Counted from the first letter of the stretch, positions 9,800-19,303 are shown. The stretch: 64,000 nucleotides of DNA from Cellulomonas fimi ATCC 484 (GCF_000212695.1 NC_015514.1:1178001-1242000); one strand, 5' to 3'. Made by a program: numbers and translations. The notes: generated by a model not told the origin, from the sequence alone.

Positions 9800-10470
9800 T
9801 CCGCGTGCTGCTGGTCGACGACCAGGCGCTGATCCGGATGGGCTTCCGGCTGCTCATCGACAGCACGGACGACCTCGAGGTCGTCGGCGAGGCGCAGGAC
9901 GGTCAGTCGGCGATCGAGCAGGTCGCCGCCCTGCGCCCCGACGTCGTGCTCATGGATGTCCGCATGCCCGGTGTCAACGGCATCGACGCGACCGCGCGGA
10001 TCGTCGAGACGCACCCGGCCACGCGCGTGCTCGTGCTCACGACCTTCGACCTCGACGAGTACGCGTTCGCGGCGCTGCGCGCCGGTGCCAGCGGGTTCCT
10101 GCTGAAGGACGCGGCGCCCGCGGACCTCGCCGCCGCGGTGCGGACCGTGGCCGGCGGCGAGGCCGTGGTCTCGGCGCGGGTCACACGCCGCATGCTGGAG
10201 CTGTTCGCCGAGCACCTGCCTGCCGCGGGCGCCGACCGGGGCCGGGACGCCCCGCACCCGCGTCTGGCGGGCCTGACGCCTCGCGAGGTCGAGGTGCTCC
10301 GTGAGGTCGCCGAGGGCCTGTCCAACGGCGAGATCGCCGACCGGCTGTTCCTGTCCGAGGCCACGGTGAAGACGCACGTCGGGCGCATCCTGGCGAAGCT
10401 GCGCGTGCGGGACCGGGTCCAGGCCGTGGTCGTCGCGTACGAGACGGGGCTGGTGCGCGCCGGCGGCTGA
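9796..10470 (+). CDS. Response regulator, NarL/LuxR family
   Basis: DNA-binding partner of the preceding kinase, 224 aa. The receiver domain (residues 1-120) has the acidic pocket at Asp8/Asp9, phosphoacceptor Asp54 in [10 protein letters not shown] and Lys106 in LLKDA. The C-terminal LuxR-type helix-turn-helix runs from [22 protein letters not shown] to [11 protein letters not shown] (about 158-205). The ATG overlaps the kinase stop. A likely target is its own operon promoter near 6490. The 146-bp gap after it to 10616 holds no gene that I can support. Confidence 0.93.
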   Translation: MIRVLLVDDQALIRMGFRLLIDSTDDLEVVGEAQDGQSAIEQVAALRPDVVLMDVRMPGVNGIDATARIVETHPATRVLVLTTFDLDEYAFAALRAGASGFLLKDAAPADLAAAVRTVAGGEAVVSARVTRRMLELFAEHLPAAGADRGRDAPHPRLAGLTPREVEVLREVAEGLSNGEIADRLFLSEATVKTHVGRILAKLRVRDRVQAVVVAYETGLVRAGG

Positions 10471-10616
10471 GCGGGGCGTCCCGGGCCGCCGTGGGCGTGG
10501 CCGACCGGACCGCCGGACGTGGTCGACGCGCCACGGCTCGCAGGTGCCGGGTTGCACCGAGGTCGTCGCACCCGCGCGAGGAGGCGGCGCCGGGAGGGAC
10601 GGCCGCGCGGACCGGG

Positions 10617-11048
10617 TCAGCCGCCGAGCGGGGGTCGCCGGCGGAGCTCCTTGACGGCGCGGCGCTGACGCTCGCCCGCGGCCCGGCGCTCGCGCGAGGC
10701 CCGGCTGGGCCGGGTGGCGCGTCGGGGCGGACCCGGGGGAGCGAGCGCCTCGTCGAGAGCCGCGACGACCCGTGCGAGCGCCGCCTCGCGGTTGCGGAGC
10801 TGCGAGCGGTGCTCGGACGCGGCGACGGTCAGCACGTCGCCGCGCAGACGGTGCGCGAGGCGCTCGCGGACGCGCACCTCCTGCTCGGGGACGGTCCAGA
10901 GCACCGCCGAGACGTCGACCGAGAGCTCGACGCGCGAGTCGGCGGTGTTGACCCCCTGCCCCCCGGGCCCGCTCGACCGCGAGAAGCGCCACGAGAGGGT
11001 GTCGTCCGGGAGGACGACACCCCCTCGCAGGGCGATCGGCGCGGTCAT
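10617..11048 (-). CDS. arfB: ArfB-like peptidyl-tRNA hydrolase (ribosome rescue)
   Basis: Small release-factor-like protein of 143 aa that hydrolyses peptidyl-tRNA on stalled ribosomes. The catalytic GGQ motif is at residues 29-31 within SSGPGGQGVN, and the C-terminus is a basic, Arg-rich tail (RRAAGERQRRAVKELRRR) that in this family enters the empty mRNA channel. The ATG at 11048 follows the ABC exporter stop after one base, so it is likely the last gene of that operon. The frame extends further upstream, but that region is the end of the exporter gene. The gene symbol is by family resemblance to YaeJ/ArfB. Confidence 0.85.
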   Translation of the reverse strand: MTAPIALRGGVVLPDDTLSWRFSRSSGPGGQGVNTADSRVELSVDVSAVLWTVPEQEVRVRERLAHRLRGDVLTVAASEHRSQLRNREAALARVVAALDEALAPPGPPRRATRPSRASRERRAAGERQRRAVKELRRRPPLGG

Positions 11049-11049
11049 G

Positions 11050-12783
11050 TCACTCGTGCTGCCAGGAGTGCCACAGGGCGGCGTAGTCGCCCCCCGCCGC
11101 GACGAGCTCGTCGTGCGGCCCGATCTCGGTGATCCGCCCGCCGTCGACGACGGCCACGCGGTCCGCGTCGTGCGCGGTGTGCAGGCGGTGCGCGATCGCG
11201 ACCACCGTGCGCCCCTCGAGGACGGCCGACAGCGACCGCTCCAGGTGCCGCGCGGCGCGCGGGTCGAGCAGCGACGTCGCCTCGTCCAGCACGAGCGTGT
11301 GCGGGTCGAGCAGCACGAGGCGGGCGAGCGCCACCTGCTGGGCCTGGGCCGGCGTGAGCGGCGTGCCGCCGGAGCCGACCTCGGTGCGCAGGCCGTCGGG
11401 CAGCGCCGCGACCCACTCCCACGCGTCGACGGCCCGCAGCGCACGCTCCAGGTCCGCGTCGGTCGCGTCCTCCTGCGCGAGGCGCAGGTTGTCGGCGAGC
11501 TCCCCGACGAACACGTGGTGCTCCTGCGTGACGAGCGCGACGTGGCCGCGCAGGTCCTCCAGGGGCAGCTCGACGAGCGGCACGCCGCCCACGGTCACCG
11601 ACCCGCCCGTGGGCGGGTGGATGCCCGCGAGCATCCGACCGAGCGTCGACTTGCCCGCGCCCGAGGGGCCGACGACCGCGAGCCGCTCCCCGGAGCGCAG
11701 GTCGAGGTCGATGCCGTGCAGCACGTCGTGGCCCTCGCGGTACGCGTACCGCAGGCCGCGGGCGCTCAGGTCCTCGTCGACGGGCTCCACGTCGCCGGCC
11801 GTGCGGTCCGTCTCGACGAGCTGCACGCCGACGATGCGCGCGAGCGACGTCGCGGCGACCTGGATCTCGTCGACCCAGAAGATGAGCTCCCACACCGGGC
11901 CGCTGACCTGGTAGGTGAACATCACGATCGTCGTGACGGCGCCGAGCGTCGCGTAGCCCTGCGACGCCAGGTAGCCGCCCCACAGCAGGACCGCGGCGGG
12001 TGCGAGCACGAACGCGAGGTCGATGCCGGGGAACAGCACGGTGCGCAGGTCGAGCGTGACCTTCTCGGCGGCGAACGCCTCGCGCAGGTCGGCGTCGACC
12101 CGGGCCTGCCGGCGAGGGCCGAGCCGCAGGGCGTCGACCGTCCGGGCCCCCTCGACGGACTCGGTGATGGTGCCGTTGAGCGCGGCGTACGACGCCGACT
12201 CGCGCTGGTAGGCGGGCGTCGCGCGCTTGAGGTACCACCGGACGATCGCGAGCATCCCGGGGACGCCGACGAACATCGCGACGGCGACGAGCGGCGACAG
12301 CAGGACGCTGGCCACGACCGTGAGCGTGATCGTCACGACCGCGACGATCACGCGCGGCACGCCGAACCGGACCGCGTGCTGCAGCCGGTTGACGTCGTTC
12401 GTCGTGCGTGCCACCAGGTCGCCCGTGCCGGCGCGCTCGACGGTCGACAGCGGCAGCGACGTGACCGTGGAGATGAACTCCTCGCGCAGCTCGGCGAACA
12501 CCTTCTCGCCGAACACCATCGAGGTGCGCTGCGCGAACCGGATGAGCACCGTCTGCGTGAGCACCGCGACGACGCCGACGACGACGAGCGTGTCGACGTA
12601 CGTCGCGGTCGTGCCCCCGGTCACGGCGTCGACGAGCCGACCGAGCACCAGGGGGCCGGTGAGACCGGCGACCGCGGCGAGCGTGTGCAGCGTCGCGATC
12701 CGGCCCAGGTCCGAGCGGTGCGTCCGGAACAGGCGGGCGGTGTACGCGCGCACCGCCGCCGAGTCGGCGATGGGGAGCTTCAC
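11050..12783 (-). CDS. ABC exporter half-transporter, catalytically competent subunit with altered signature
   Basis: 577-aa membrane-ATPase fusion (six-helix exporter domain about residues 25-310, nucleotide-binding domain 340-577). Walker A GPSGAGKST (372-380), Q-loop VTQ (418-420), Walker B LVLDE with the catalytic Glu501, and H-loop His532 are intact. The signature motif is LTPAQ (476-480) instead of LSGGQ. It starts at GTG 12783, preceded by AGGAGG; the GTGA overlaps the stop of the partner gene. With that partner it forms a heterodimer in which only one ATP site is complete. Substrate unknown; the family exports drugs, lipids or peptides. Confidence 0.92.
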   Translation of the reverse strand: MKLPIADSAAVRAYTARLFRTHRSDLGRIATLHTLAAVAGLTGPLVLGRLVDAVTGGTTATYVDTLVVVGVVAVLTQTVLIRFAQRTSMVFGEKVFAELREEFISTVTSLPLSTVERAGTGDLVARTTNDVNRLQHAVRFGVPRVIVAVVTITLTVVASVLLSPLVAVAMFVGVPGMLAIVRWYLKRATPAYQRESASYAALNGTITESVEGARTVDALRLGPRRQARVDADLREAFAAEKVTLDLRTVLFPGIDLAFVLAPAAVLLWGGYLASQGYATLGAVTTIVMFTYQVSGPVWELIFWVDEIQVAATSLARIVGVQLVETDRTAGDVEPVDEDLSARGLRYAYREGHDVLHGIDLDLRSGERLAVVGPSGAGKSTLGRMLAGIHPPTGGSVTVGGVPLVELPLEDLRGHVALVTQEHHVFVGELADNLRLAQEDATDADLERALRAVDAWEWVAALPDGLRTEVGSGGTPLTPAQAQQVALARLVLLDPHTLVLDEATSLLDPRAARHLERSLSAVLEGRTVVAIAHRLHTAHDADRVAVVDGGRITEIGPHDELVAAGGDYAALWHSWQHE

Positions 12784-14603
12784 GGTCGTCCTCCTGCGTG
12801 CGAGATCTCGTCGGCGAGCCCGTCGGAGACGGGGACGCCGTCCGGGGGCGTGTCGCCCTCGTCCATCTGGCGGCCGACGACCCGCCGGTAGGCGGCGGCC
12901 ACGGCCGGGCCGGCGGCGCCGTCGAGCAGCTCGGCGTGCGTGCCGCGCGCGATCAGCCGGCCGTCCTCGACGAGCTGCACCTCGTCGACGTGGTCGAGCA
13001 CGAGCGGCGACGCGGTCACGACGAGCGTCGTGCGCCCGCGCCGGTGGTCGGCCAGCCGCGACGCGATGCGTGCCTCGGTGTGCGCGTCGACGGCGCTGGT
13101 CGGCTCGACCAGCACGAGGATCTCCGGGTCCAGGAGCAGCGCACGCGCGAGCGCGACGCGCTGGCGCTGACCGCCGGACAGCGACCGCCCCTTCTCGGGC
13201 AGCTCGCCGGCCAGGCCGTCCGGCACGGAGTCGAGGACGTCGTGCGCGTCGGCCAGGGCGATGGCCTCGAGCAGCCGCTGCTCGTCGCCCGAGCCGTGCA
13301 CGTCGAGCTCCTCGCCGAGCGCGCCCGAGAACAGGTGCGGCGTCGCCTCGGCCACGACGACCCGCCGCCGGACGTCCTCCTTGGGGAGGTCGGCGAGCAG
13401 CACGCCGCCCAGGCGCACGGGTGTGTCCTTCTCGGCCTCGTCGTCGAACCGGCCCATGCGGGTCGCGATGCGTGCGGACTCGTCCGGGTCGGCGCTCACG
13501 AGCGCGACGACGCGGCCGTGCTCGAGCACGACGCCGCTCGTCTCGTCGACCAGCGGTGAGCCCGCGGGCGGGGCCTCGGCCGTGCCCGGGCGCGCACCCG
13601 TCGCGGGCACCACCTGGAGCACCTTGACGACCTTGCCCGCGCCGACGTGCGCGCGCGTCGCCGACTGCAGGAACATCGTCGCGTTCTGCACCGGCCACGC
13701 GAGGAACGCCGCGTACCCGTAGGTCGAGACGAGCTGACCCGGCGTGATGGTGCCGTCGAGGGCCATGTGCGCGCCGAGCCAGATGAGCACCGCGACGAAC
13801 AGGCCGGGCAGCAGCACCTGCAGGGCGTCGAGCCACGACTGCGTGACCGCGACCTCCTCGCCGCGGTGGCGCACGCGCTGGGACTGCTCGCGGTAGCGCG
13901 CGTTGAACACGCCCTCGCCGCCGATGCCGCGCAGGATCCGCAGCCCGGACACGGTGTCGGCCCCGAGCGTCGTCAGGCGGCCCGACGCCTCGCGCTGCGC
14001 GACCTGGCGCTTCTGCAGCGGCTTGACGAGCAGGCCGAGCGCCGCGGCCACGGTCGGCAGGCCCAGCAGCACGACGAGGCCGAGCGGGACGGAGACGCGC
14101 AGCATGAGGACCGCGGCGACGCCGTAGGCGACGAGGCTGCCGACGAACCGCGCCGCGACCGCGTAGACCTCGCCGACGCGCAGCGCGTCGTTGGCGACCG
14201 CGGACACGACCTCGCCGGTGGGCAGCTCCGCGGTGATCGTGTGGCCCGAGCGCGCGACCGTGCGGCCGACGAGCTGCGAGGACGTGAAGGCGGCGCGCAG
14301 CCAGTTCTGGACGTCGTACCGGTGGCCGACGGCGCCCGCGGCGGCGCTGACGACGCCGAGGGCGGCGAGCGACCCGGCGGCGCGCCACAGGTCCGGGCCG
14401 AAGCCGTGCTCGAGGCCGCCGTCGATGGCGCGACCGGTGAGGTAGGGCAGGAGTGCCTGGCAGGCGAACAGCACGATCCCCAGCAGCAGCGCGACCGTGA
14501 GGATGCCCCACTGCCGACGGGCGAGCCACCACAGGTAGGTGAGCGGTCCGGTCAGCGGCGGGGTGCCGGGGTCGTCGAGGGGGAGTGAGCGCACGAGCGT
14601 CAA
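12780..14603 (-). CDS. ABC exporter half-transporter, degenerate ATPase subunit
   Basis: 607-aa partner of the next gene. The membrane domain spans about residues 20-310 and the nucleotide-binding domain 355-560. The region aligned with Walker A reads [11 protein letters not shown] (370-380) and has no GxxGxGK[ST]; Walker B has Val499 in place of Asp (LVLVE); the Q-loop Gln is Glu; the H-loop His is Ala531. The signature SLSGGQ (474-479) is perfect. The frame is open and codon use is normal, so this looks selected rather than decayed. The start is uncertain: TTG at 14603 gives the full ORF, GTG at 14594 is an alternative; neither has a clear Shine-Dalgarno. Confidence 0.9.
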   Translation of the reverse strand: MTLVRSLPLDDPGTPPLTGPLTYLWWLARRQWGILTVALLLGIVLFACQALLPYLTGRAIDGGLEHGFGPDLWRAAGSLAALGVVSAAAGAVGHRYDVQNWLRAAFTSSQLVGRTVARSGHTITAELPTGEVVSAVANDALRVGEVYAVAARFVGSLVAYGVAAVLMLRVSVPLGLVVLLGLPTVAAALGLLVKPLQKRQVAQREASGRLTTLGADTVSGLRILRGIGGEGVFNARYREQSQRVRHRGEEVAVTQSWLDALQVLLPGLFVAVLIWLGAHMALDGTITPGQLVSTYGYAAFLAWPVQNATMFLQSATRAHVGAGKVVKVLQVVPATGARPGTAEAPPAGSPLVDETSGVVLEHGRVVALVSADPDESARIATRMGRFDDEAEKDTPVRLGGVLLADLPKEDVRRRVVVAEATPHLFSGALGEELDVHGSGDEQRLLEAIALADAHDVLDSVPDGLAGELPEKGRSLSGGQRQRVALARALLLDPEILVLVEPTSAVDAHTEARIASRLADHRRGRTTLVVTASPLVLDHVDEVQLVEDGRLIARGTHAELLDGAAGPAVAAAYRRVVGRQMDEGDTPPDGVPVSDGLADEISHAGGRP

Positions 14604-14737
14604 CGCTACGACCGGGTACCGACACCGCTCGAACGCTTATCGGCGCCCTCGCCCGCGCGCCCGCGACCTCGTCCCCCGCGCGTCCCCCCGTGCGCCGGGC
14701 CCGTGGACGAGCGGGCCGAGGACCCCGTCGCGACGAC

Positions 14738-14743
14738 TACCCT
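14738..14743 (+). promoter_or_regulatory. -10 box of leaderless guaA promoter
   Basis: TACCCT ends six bases before the guaA GTG start, with no Shine-Dalgarno between. Transcription should begin at or next to the start codon. This box also decides the start, since the frame is open further upstream. Confidence 0.6.
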
Positions 14744-14749
14744 GAGGGC

Positions 14750-16333
14750 GTGACCCAGACGCCTGAGCCACCGTCCCACCGCCCGGTCCTCGTCGTCGAC
14801 TTCGGCGCCCAGTACGCGCAGCTCATCGCGCGGCGCGTGCGCGAGGCCAACGTCTACTCCGAGATCGTGCCCCACACGGCCTCCGTGGCGGACCTGCTCG
14901 CGAAGGACCCGGCGGCGATCATCCTGTCCGGCGGCCCGTCGTCCGTGTACGCGGCGGGCGCCCCGTTCGTCGACCCGTCGCTGTTCGAGGCCGGTGTGCC
15001 CGTGCTCGGCATCTGCTACGGCTTCCAGGCGATGGCGCAGGCCCTCGGCGGGACGGTCGCGCAGACGGGCCAGCGCGAGTACGGCGGCACCGCCGTCGAG
15101 GTCACCGACGCCGGCACCGTGCTCGCGGGCAGCCCCGAGCAGCAGACGGTCTGGATGAGCCACGGCGACGCCGTGCACGCCGCGCCCGAGGGGTTCGACG
15201 TCCTCGCGACGAGCGCCGGCAGCCCCGTCGCCGCGTTCGAGGACCGCGAGCGGCGCCTCTTCGGCGTGCAGTGGCACCCCGAGGTCAAGCACTCGCCGCT
15301 CGGCCAGAAGGCGCTCGAGAACTTCCTCTACGAGGGTGCGGGCCTCGCGCCCGACTGGAACCCCGGCAACGTCATCGCCGAGCAGGTCGAGCGGATCCGT
15401 ACGCAGGTCGGCGACGCGCGCGTCATCTGCGGGCTGTCCGGCGGCGTGGACTCGTCCGTCGCGGCGGCGCTCGTGCAGAGGGCCGTCGGCGACCAGCTGA
15501 CCTGCGTGTTCGTCGACCACGGGCTGCTGCGGTCCGGCGAGGCCGAGCAGGTCGAGAAGGACTTCGTCGACGCGACCGGCGTGCAGCTCAAGGTCGTCGA
15601 CGCGCGCGAGCGGTTCCTGCACGCGCTCGCGGGCCACACCGACCCCGAGACCAAGCGCAAGATCATCGGCCGCGAGTTCATCCGCGTGTTCGAGGACGCG
15701 GCGCGCGAGGTCGTCGAGGACGCGGGCGCGCACGGCGAGGCTGTGAAGTTCCTCGTCCAGGGCACGCTCTACCCCGACGTCGTGGAGTCCGGCGGCGGCG
15801 AGGGGGCGGCGAACATCAAGTCGCACCACAACGTCGGCGGGCTGCCGGACGACCTGCAGTTCGAGCTCGTCGAGCCCCTGCGGACGCTGTTCAAGGACGA
15901 GGTGCGCGCGGTCGGCCTCGAGCTGGGCGTGCCCGAGGCGATCGTCTGGCGCCAGCCGTTCCCCGGCCCGGGCCTCGGCATCCGGATCATCGGCGAGGTC
16001 ACCGCGGAGCGTCTCGACGTCCTGCGTGCCGCCGACGCGATCGCGCGCGAGGAGCTCACGAGGGCCGGCCTGGACCGCGAGATCTGGCAGTGCCCCGTCG
16101 TGCTGCTCGCGGACGTCCGCTCGGTCGGCGTGCAGGGCGACGGCCGCACCTACGGCCACCCCGTCGTGCTGCGGCCCGTGTCGTCCGAGGACGCCATGAC
16201 GGCCGACTGGACGCGCCTGCCCTACGACGTCCTCGCGACGATCTCGACGCGCATCACGAACGAGGTGCCCGAGGTCAACCGGGTCGTCCTCGACGTGACG
16301 AGCAAGCCGCCGGGCACGATCGAGTGGGAGTGA
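14750..16333 (+). CDS. guaA: GMP synthase (glutamine-hydrolysing)
   Basis: Aminates XMP to GMP using glutamine and ATP. The 527-aa protein has the class I amidotransferase domain (about residues 12-205: catalytic Cys in GICYGFQ, His in QWHPEVKHS), the ATP-pyrophosphatase domain with the P-loop SGGVDSS (about 228-234), and the C-terminal dimerisation domain ending PPGTIEWE, as expected. I chose GTG at 14750 from the TACCCT box six bases upstream, giving a leaderless start. Its end overlaps a possible GTG start of the DUF3817 gene, but a ribosome site favours a later start there. Confidence 0.97.
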   Translation: MTQTPEPPSHRPVLVVDFGAQYAQLIARRVREANVYSEIVPHTASVADLLAKDPAAIILSGGPSSVYAAGAPFVDPSLFEAGVPVLGICYGFQAMAQALGGTVAQTGQREYGGTAVEVTDAGTVLAGSPEQQTVWMSHGDAVHAAPEGFDVLATSAGSPVAAFEDRERRLFGVQWHPEVKHSPLGQKALENFLYEGAGLAPDWNPGNVIAEQVERIRTQVGDARVICGLSGGVDSSVAAALVQRAVGDQLTCVFVDHGLLRSGEAEQVEKDFVDATGVQLKVVDARERFLHALAGHTDPETKRKIIGREFIRVFEDAAREVVEDAGAHGEAVKFLVQGTLYPDVVESGGGEGAANIKSHHNVGGLPDDLQFELVEPLRTLFKDEVRAVGLELGVPEAIVWRQPFPGPGLGIRIIGEVTAERLDVLRAADAIAREELTRAGLDREIWQCPVVLLADVRSVGVQGDGRTYGHPVVLRPVSSEDAMTADWTRLPYDVLATISTRITNEVPEVNRVVLDVTSKPPGTIEWE

Positions 16334-16362
16334 CCGGTGGGACGACGGAAGGGCCAGCGCTC

Positions 16363-16746
16363 GTGAGCGACAGCACGGCGACGACGACCGACCCCTGGGT
16401 CCGCAAGGCCCGCGGGGCGGCGCAGCGGTACCGGGTGCTCGCCTGGATCACGGGCACGATGCTGCTGCTCCTGTGCGTGGAGATGCTGCTCAAGTACGTC
16501 CTGAAGGTGCCCGGGTTCACCGTCGAGGGGGACCCGCGGTCCGAGGCCGCGCGCATCATCGCGATGGTGCACGGGTGGGTGTACGTGGTCTACCTCGTCA
16601 CGTGCTTCGACCTGTGGTCGACGATGCGCTGGCGGCTCGGCCGCCTGCTCACGCTCGCGGCCGCGGGCGTCGTGCCCGTCATGTCGTTCGTGCTCGAGCG
16701 GCGCGTGCACCGCGAGGCCGTCGCGGCGATCGACGCGCGCGCCTGA
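16363..16746 (+). CDS. DUF3817 integral membrane protein
   Basis: 127-aa membrane protein with three hydrophobic segments (about residues 28-47, 66-86 and 94-111) and a basic C-terminus. It resembles the DUF3817 family, small membrane proteins of unknown function commonly found beside guaA in actinobacteria. GTG at 16363 is preceded by GGAAGGG nine bases upstream; the overlapping GTG at 16330 would add 11 residues and lacks a site. It is probably cotranscribed with guaA. Confidence 0.8.
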   Translation: MSDSTATTTDPWVRKARGAAQRYRVLAWITGTMLLLLCVEMLLKYVLKVPGFTVEGDPRSEAARIIAMVHGWVYVVYLVTCFDLWSTMRWRLGRLLTLAAAGVVPVMSFVLERRVHREAVAAIDARA

Positions 16747-16757
16747 CGGGGGCGCCC

Positions 16758-17891
16758 GTGCGGATCGTCCACGTCTCCGACTGCTTCGCGCCGCGCACCG
16801 GCGGCATCGAGTCGCAGGTCGGTGACCTCGCCGCGCGGCAGGCCGACCGTGGGCACGAGGTCCACGTGCTGACGGCGACGCTCGGCACGGCGGGGGAGCG
16901 CGGGGGCATCGTCGACGTCGAGGGCGGGGTGCACGTCCACCGTCTGGGCGCGCGGCTGCCGTTCGACCTGCCCGTCAACCCGGCGGCCGGTCCGCGCCTG
17001 CTCCGCGCGGCGTTCGGGGACCTGCGGCCCGACGTGGTGCACGTGCACGCGGGCGTGCTGTCGCCGTTCGCGTTCGACGGCGCACGGCTCGCGCTCGACG
17101 CGGGCCTGCCGACGGCGGTCACGTGGCACTGCATGCTCGACGGCACCGTCCCGGCCCTCCGGGGTGCCGTCCGGCGGACGCGGTGGGCCGACGCCCCCGT
17201 CGCCCTGTCCGCGGTGAGCAGCGCGGCGGCGGCGCGCGTGCGGGACGTGTTCGACGCCCCGGTCGCGGTCGTCCCGAACGGCCTCGACCTCGACGCGTGG
17301 GCCCCGTGCGACGACGACCCTGCCGTGGTGCACGACGACGACGCGCCGGTCCGGCTCGTCTCGACCATGCGGCTCGCCCCGCGGAAGCGGGCCGTGCCTC
17401 TGGTCGAGCTCGTGGGCGCGGCCGCGCGCCGGCTCCCGCGGGGGCGCCTGCACCTGTCGCTCATCGGCTCGGGGCCCGCGCTGGGCCGGGTCCGCTCCGC
17501 TGTCTCCGCGCAGGGCCTCGATGACGTGGTCGACCTGCGCGGACGCCTGCCGCGCCCGCAGGTCCGGGCCGCCTACGCGCACGCGGACGTGTTCCTCGCG
17601 CCCGCGGAGCTCGAGGCGTTCGGGATCGCCGCGCTCGAGGCCCGCACCGCAGGGCTGGCGATCGTCGCCCGTCGCGGGACGGGCATCGCGGAGTTCGTCA
17701 CCGACGGCGTCGACGGGCTGCTGGTGACGGACGACGCCGAGATGACCGAGGCCGTCGTGCACCTCGCGAAGGACGGCCGCCTGCTCGCCGGGATCCGGGA
17801 GCACAACCGCACGGTCCGGCCCGCGTTCGGGTGGGACGACGTGCTCGGGGCGGCGCTCGCCGAGTATGAGCGCGCCCGCGCGCTGCGCTGA
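16758..17891 (+). CDS. Glycosyltransferase family 4 protein
   Basis: 377-aa GT-B enzyme that should transfer a sugar from a nucleotide donor to a lipid or glycan at the membrane. The N-terminal domain begins RIVHVSDCFAPRTGGIESQV, the classic GT4 opening with the Gly-rich loop, and includes DVVHVHAG. The C-terminal domain holds VVPNGLDL (about 171), the donor-binding RLAPRKR and the E-x7-E region AELEAFGIAALEA (about 278-290). It starts at GTG 16758, 11 bases after the DUF3817 gene, likely in the same operon. The acceptor is unknown; a mannosyltransferase role is common for such proteins in actinobacteria, but this is inference. Confidence 0.9.
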   Translation: MRIVHVSDCFAPRTGGIESQVGDLAARQADRGHEVHVLTATLGTAGERGGIVDVEGGVHVHRLGARLPFDLPVNPAAGPRLLRAAFGDLRPDVVHVHAGVLSPFAFDGARLALDAGLPTAVTWHCMLDGTVPALRGAVRRTRWADAPVALSAVSSAAAARVRDVFDAPVAVVPNGLDLDAWAPCDDDPAVVHDDDAPVRLVSTMRLAPRKRAVPLVELVGAAARRLPRGRLHLSLIGSGPALGRVRSAVSAQGLDDVVDLRGRLPRPQVRAAYAHADVFLAPAELEAFGIAALEARTAGLAIVARRGTGIAEFVTDGVDGLLVTDDAEMTEAVVHLAKDGRLLAGIREHNRTVRPAFGWDDVLGAALAEYERARALR

Positions 17892-17929
17892 CCTCGCCGT
17901 CTGCTCTCGGCGGCCCAGCGGCGGCCTAA

Positions 17930-17951
17930 GCGTTTCGATTCATGCAAACGC
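17930..17951. repeat. Inverted repeat upstream of the first two-helix membrane gene
   Basis: GCGTTT (17930-17935) and AAACGC (17946-17951) form an inverted repeat with a 10-nt spacer in a locally AT-richer stretch. A possible -10 box TAGCGT lies at 17997-18002, about 80 bp before the ATG at 18081. A regulator site is plausible; the regulator is unknown. Confidence 0.3.
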
Positions 17952-18080
17952 AGTCACATGCTGGACAACTACGGGCATCGCGGACATGACTGTGGGTAGC
18001 GTCGGCGACCCGCGGCGCGTCTCAGCCGGAGCCGCCCCGTCACGACCTGTCCGCAAGCAGACCCGAACAGGGGGACCACC

Positions 18081-18566
18081 ATGTCCGCACGTGCACGCCG
18101 CCGGCCCGCCCGGCTCCTCGGCACCCTCGTCCTCGCGCTGGGGGCGCTGCTCCTCGTGTCCGGCATCGCGACCTGGTTCGGCATCGCCGCCAGCCTCGCC
18201 GAGGAGGAGATCCACGTCTCCGACGACGCCGCCGCGTTCGCCGGCCAGCTCGTCGACACGCCCTGGGAGGCCTGGGCGCAGGCCGAGGCGATCCAGGGGC
18301 ACGCGCTCGCCGAGTCCGACGGGCGCACCTACGCCGAGCTCGACCGTGAGGACCCCGCCCGCCCCATGGTCCAGACCGCCGCGTTCCTGCGCGCGTCGCT
18401 CATGACGTCGGTCACCGCGTTCGGCGTGGCGCTGCTCGTCGTCGGCGTCGGCACCGGCTTCCTGCTCGCGGGGGCGTCCCTGCGCTCCCTCGCCACGCCC
18501 GCGTCCCCGGACGCCCCGGCGCCCGGCGCGGCCGACGACGCCCGAGCCGTCCCCGTCCCCGCCTGA
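18081..18566 (+). CDS. Two-helix membrane protein, paralogue A
   Basis: 161 aa with a basic N-terminus, a first transmembrane helix (about residues 12-36), an extracytoplasmic loop of about 70 residues and a second helix (about 108-134), then an Ala/Pro-rich tail. The loop carries the pattern EEIHVSDDAAAFAGQLVDTPWEAWAQA and ELDREDPARPMVQTAAFLRASL, almost the same as in the gene at 18801. Proteins like this are often mislabelled 'LigA'; no dioxygenase feature is present. GGGGG lies seven bases before the ATG. Function unknown; the invariant PWEAW and TYAELDREDPAR segments suggest a conserved extracellular surface. Confidence 0.85.
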   Translation: MSARARRRPARLLGTLVLALGALLLVSGIATWFGIAASLAEEEIHVSDDAAAFAGQLVDTPWEAWAQAEAIQGHALAESDGRTYAELDREDPARPMVQTAAFLRASLMTSVTAFGVALLVVGVGTGFLLAGASLRSLATPASPDAPAPGAADDARAVPVPA

Positions 18567-18579
18567 CGGGCAGGCAGCC

Positions 18580-18609
18580 GGCGGTCCGGCGCACCGGCGT
18601 CGGACCGCC
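18580..18609 (+). terminator. Hairpin after paralogue A
   Basis: GGCGGTCCG (18580-18588) pairs perfectly with CGGACCGCC (18601-18609), loop 12 nt, 14 bases past the stop codon. Probable terminator between the two paralogues. Confidence 0.4.
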
Positions 18610-18748
18610 CGGCCGCCGTCCGCGGCATCGCCCCGCGGGCCGCCGGACGTCGCACCGCCGAGGGCGTGTCGCCCGCCTCCTCCTGCCCCCGCCACGACCT
18701 GGGGATACGCTCGACGCGCACGGTTGCTGTCTCGTGAGCTCGGCCTGT

Positions 18749-18770
18749 CGGGCCCGGGTGTCCGGGCCCG
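18749..18770 (+). promoter_or_regulatory. Leader hairpin of paralogue B
   Basis: CGGGCCCGG, a four-base loop and CCGGGCCCG make a 9-bp perfect hairpin between a candidate -10 box (TACGCT, 18706-18711) and the start at 18801. It would lie in an 80-nt 5' leader and could stabilise or attenuate the transcript. Confidence 0.35.
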
Positions 18771-18800
18771 TTCTGTCGGTGGTGCAGAAGGGACTGGGAA

Positions 18801-19292
18801 ATGTCGAGTACTGCTGTGGGGGAGCGGTCGGGAACGGCGCGCGTCCTCGGCCTCATCGTCCTCATCCTCGGTGTCGTGTTCATCGTCGCCGGAGGGGTCA
18901 CGTGGGGAGCGGTGGCGAGCAACCTCGCCGCCGAGAAGATCACGGTGTCGGACGACGCGACGGCGTTCCAGGGGGAGCTCGTCGACACCCCCTGGGAGGC
19001 CTGGGTCCAGGCCGACATCATCAACACGCACGCGCTGGCCGAGACCGACGGCCAGACGTACGCCGAGCTCGACCGGGAGGACCCGGCGCGGCAGACCGTC
19101 ATGACGGCGTCGTTCCTGCGGGCCTCGCTGTTCACGTCCGTCGTGGCGTTCGGCGTCGCGCTGCTCGTGTTCGGCGTCGGCGTCACGTTCGTGCTCGTCG
19201 GGTGGGCGCTGCGCAAGCTGGGCACGGTCGCCCGGGTCGCGCCGATGGCGGCCGCCCCGGCGACCGCACCGCCGGCCGGCTCCACGGTCTGA
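18801..19292 (+). CDS. Two-helix membrane protein, paralogue B
   Basis: 163 aa, a tandem duplicate of the gene at 18081. Helices lie at about residues 15-38 and 111-135. The extracytoplasmic loop shares DDATAFQGELVDTPWEAW and the TYAELDREDPAR region with paralogue A, while termini and helices have diverged, which points to an old duplication kept under selection on the loop. AAGGGA lies before the ATG. It has its own candidate promoter (TACGCT, 18706-18711) and a leader hairpin, so the pair need not be co-regulated. Function unknown. Confidence 0.85.
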   Translation: MSSTAVGERSGTARVLGLIVLILGVVFIVAGGVTWGAVASNLAAEKITVSDDATAFQGELVDTPWEAWVQADIINTHALAETDGQTYAELDREDPARQTVMTASFLRASLFTSVVAFGVALLVFGVGVTFVLVGWALRKLGTVARVAPMAAAPATAPPAGSTV

Positions 19293-19303
19293 CGGGATCG
19301 ACG

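Noticed and set aside
7441..10992. 1,183-codon minus-strand frame across the ABC/two-component operon
   Set aside because: Shadow of the plus-strand genes, which carry all expected motifs and overlap each other by ATGA junctions.
12780..14603. Walker A loss explained as frameshift or pseudogene
   Set aside because: The frame is continuous, codon bias is normal throughout, LSGGQ is perfect, and the partner shows the exactly complementary loss, so it looks functional.
18081..19292. 'Aromatic ring-opening dioxygenase LigA' label for the two paralogues
   Set aside because: This label is common for such proteins, but there is no metal-binding or dioxygenase signature; they are two-helix membrane proteins.
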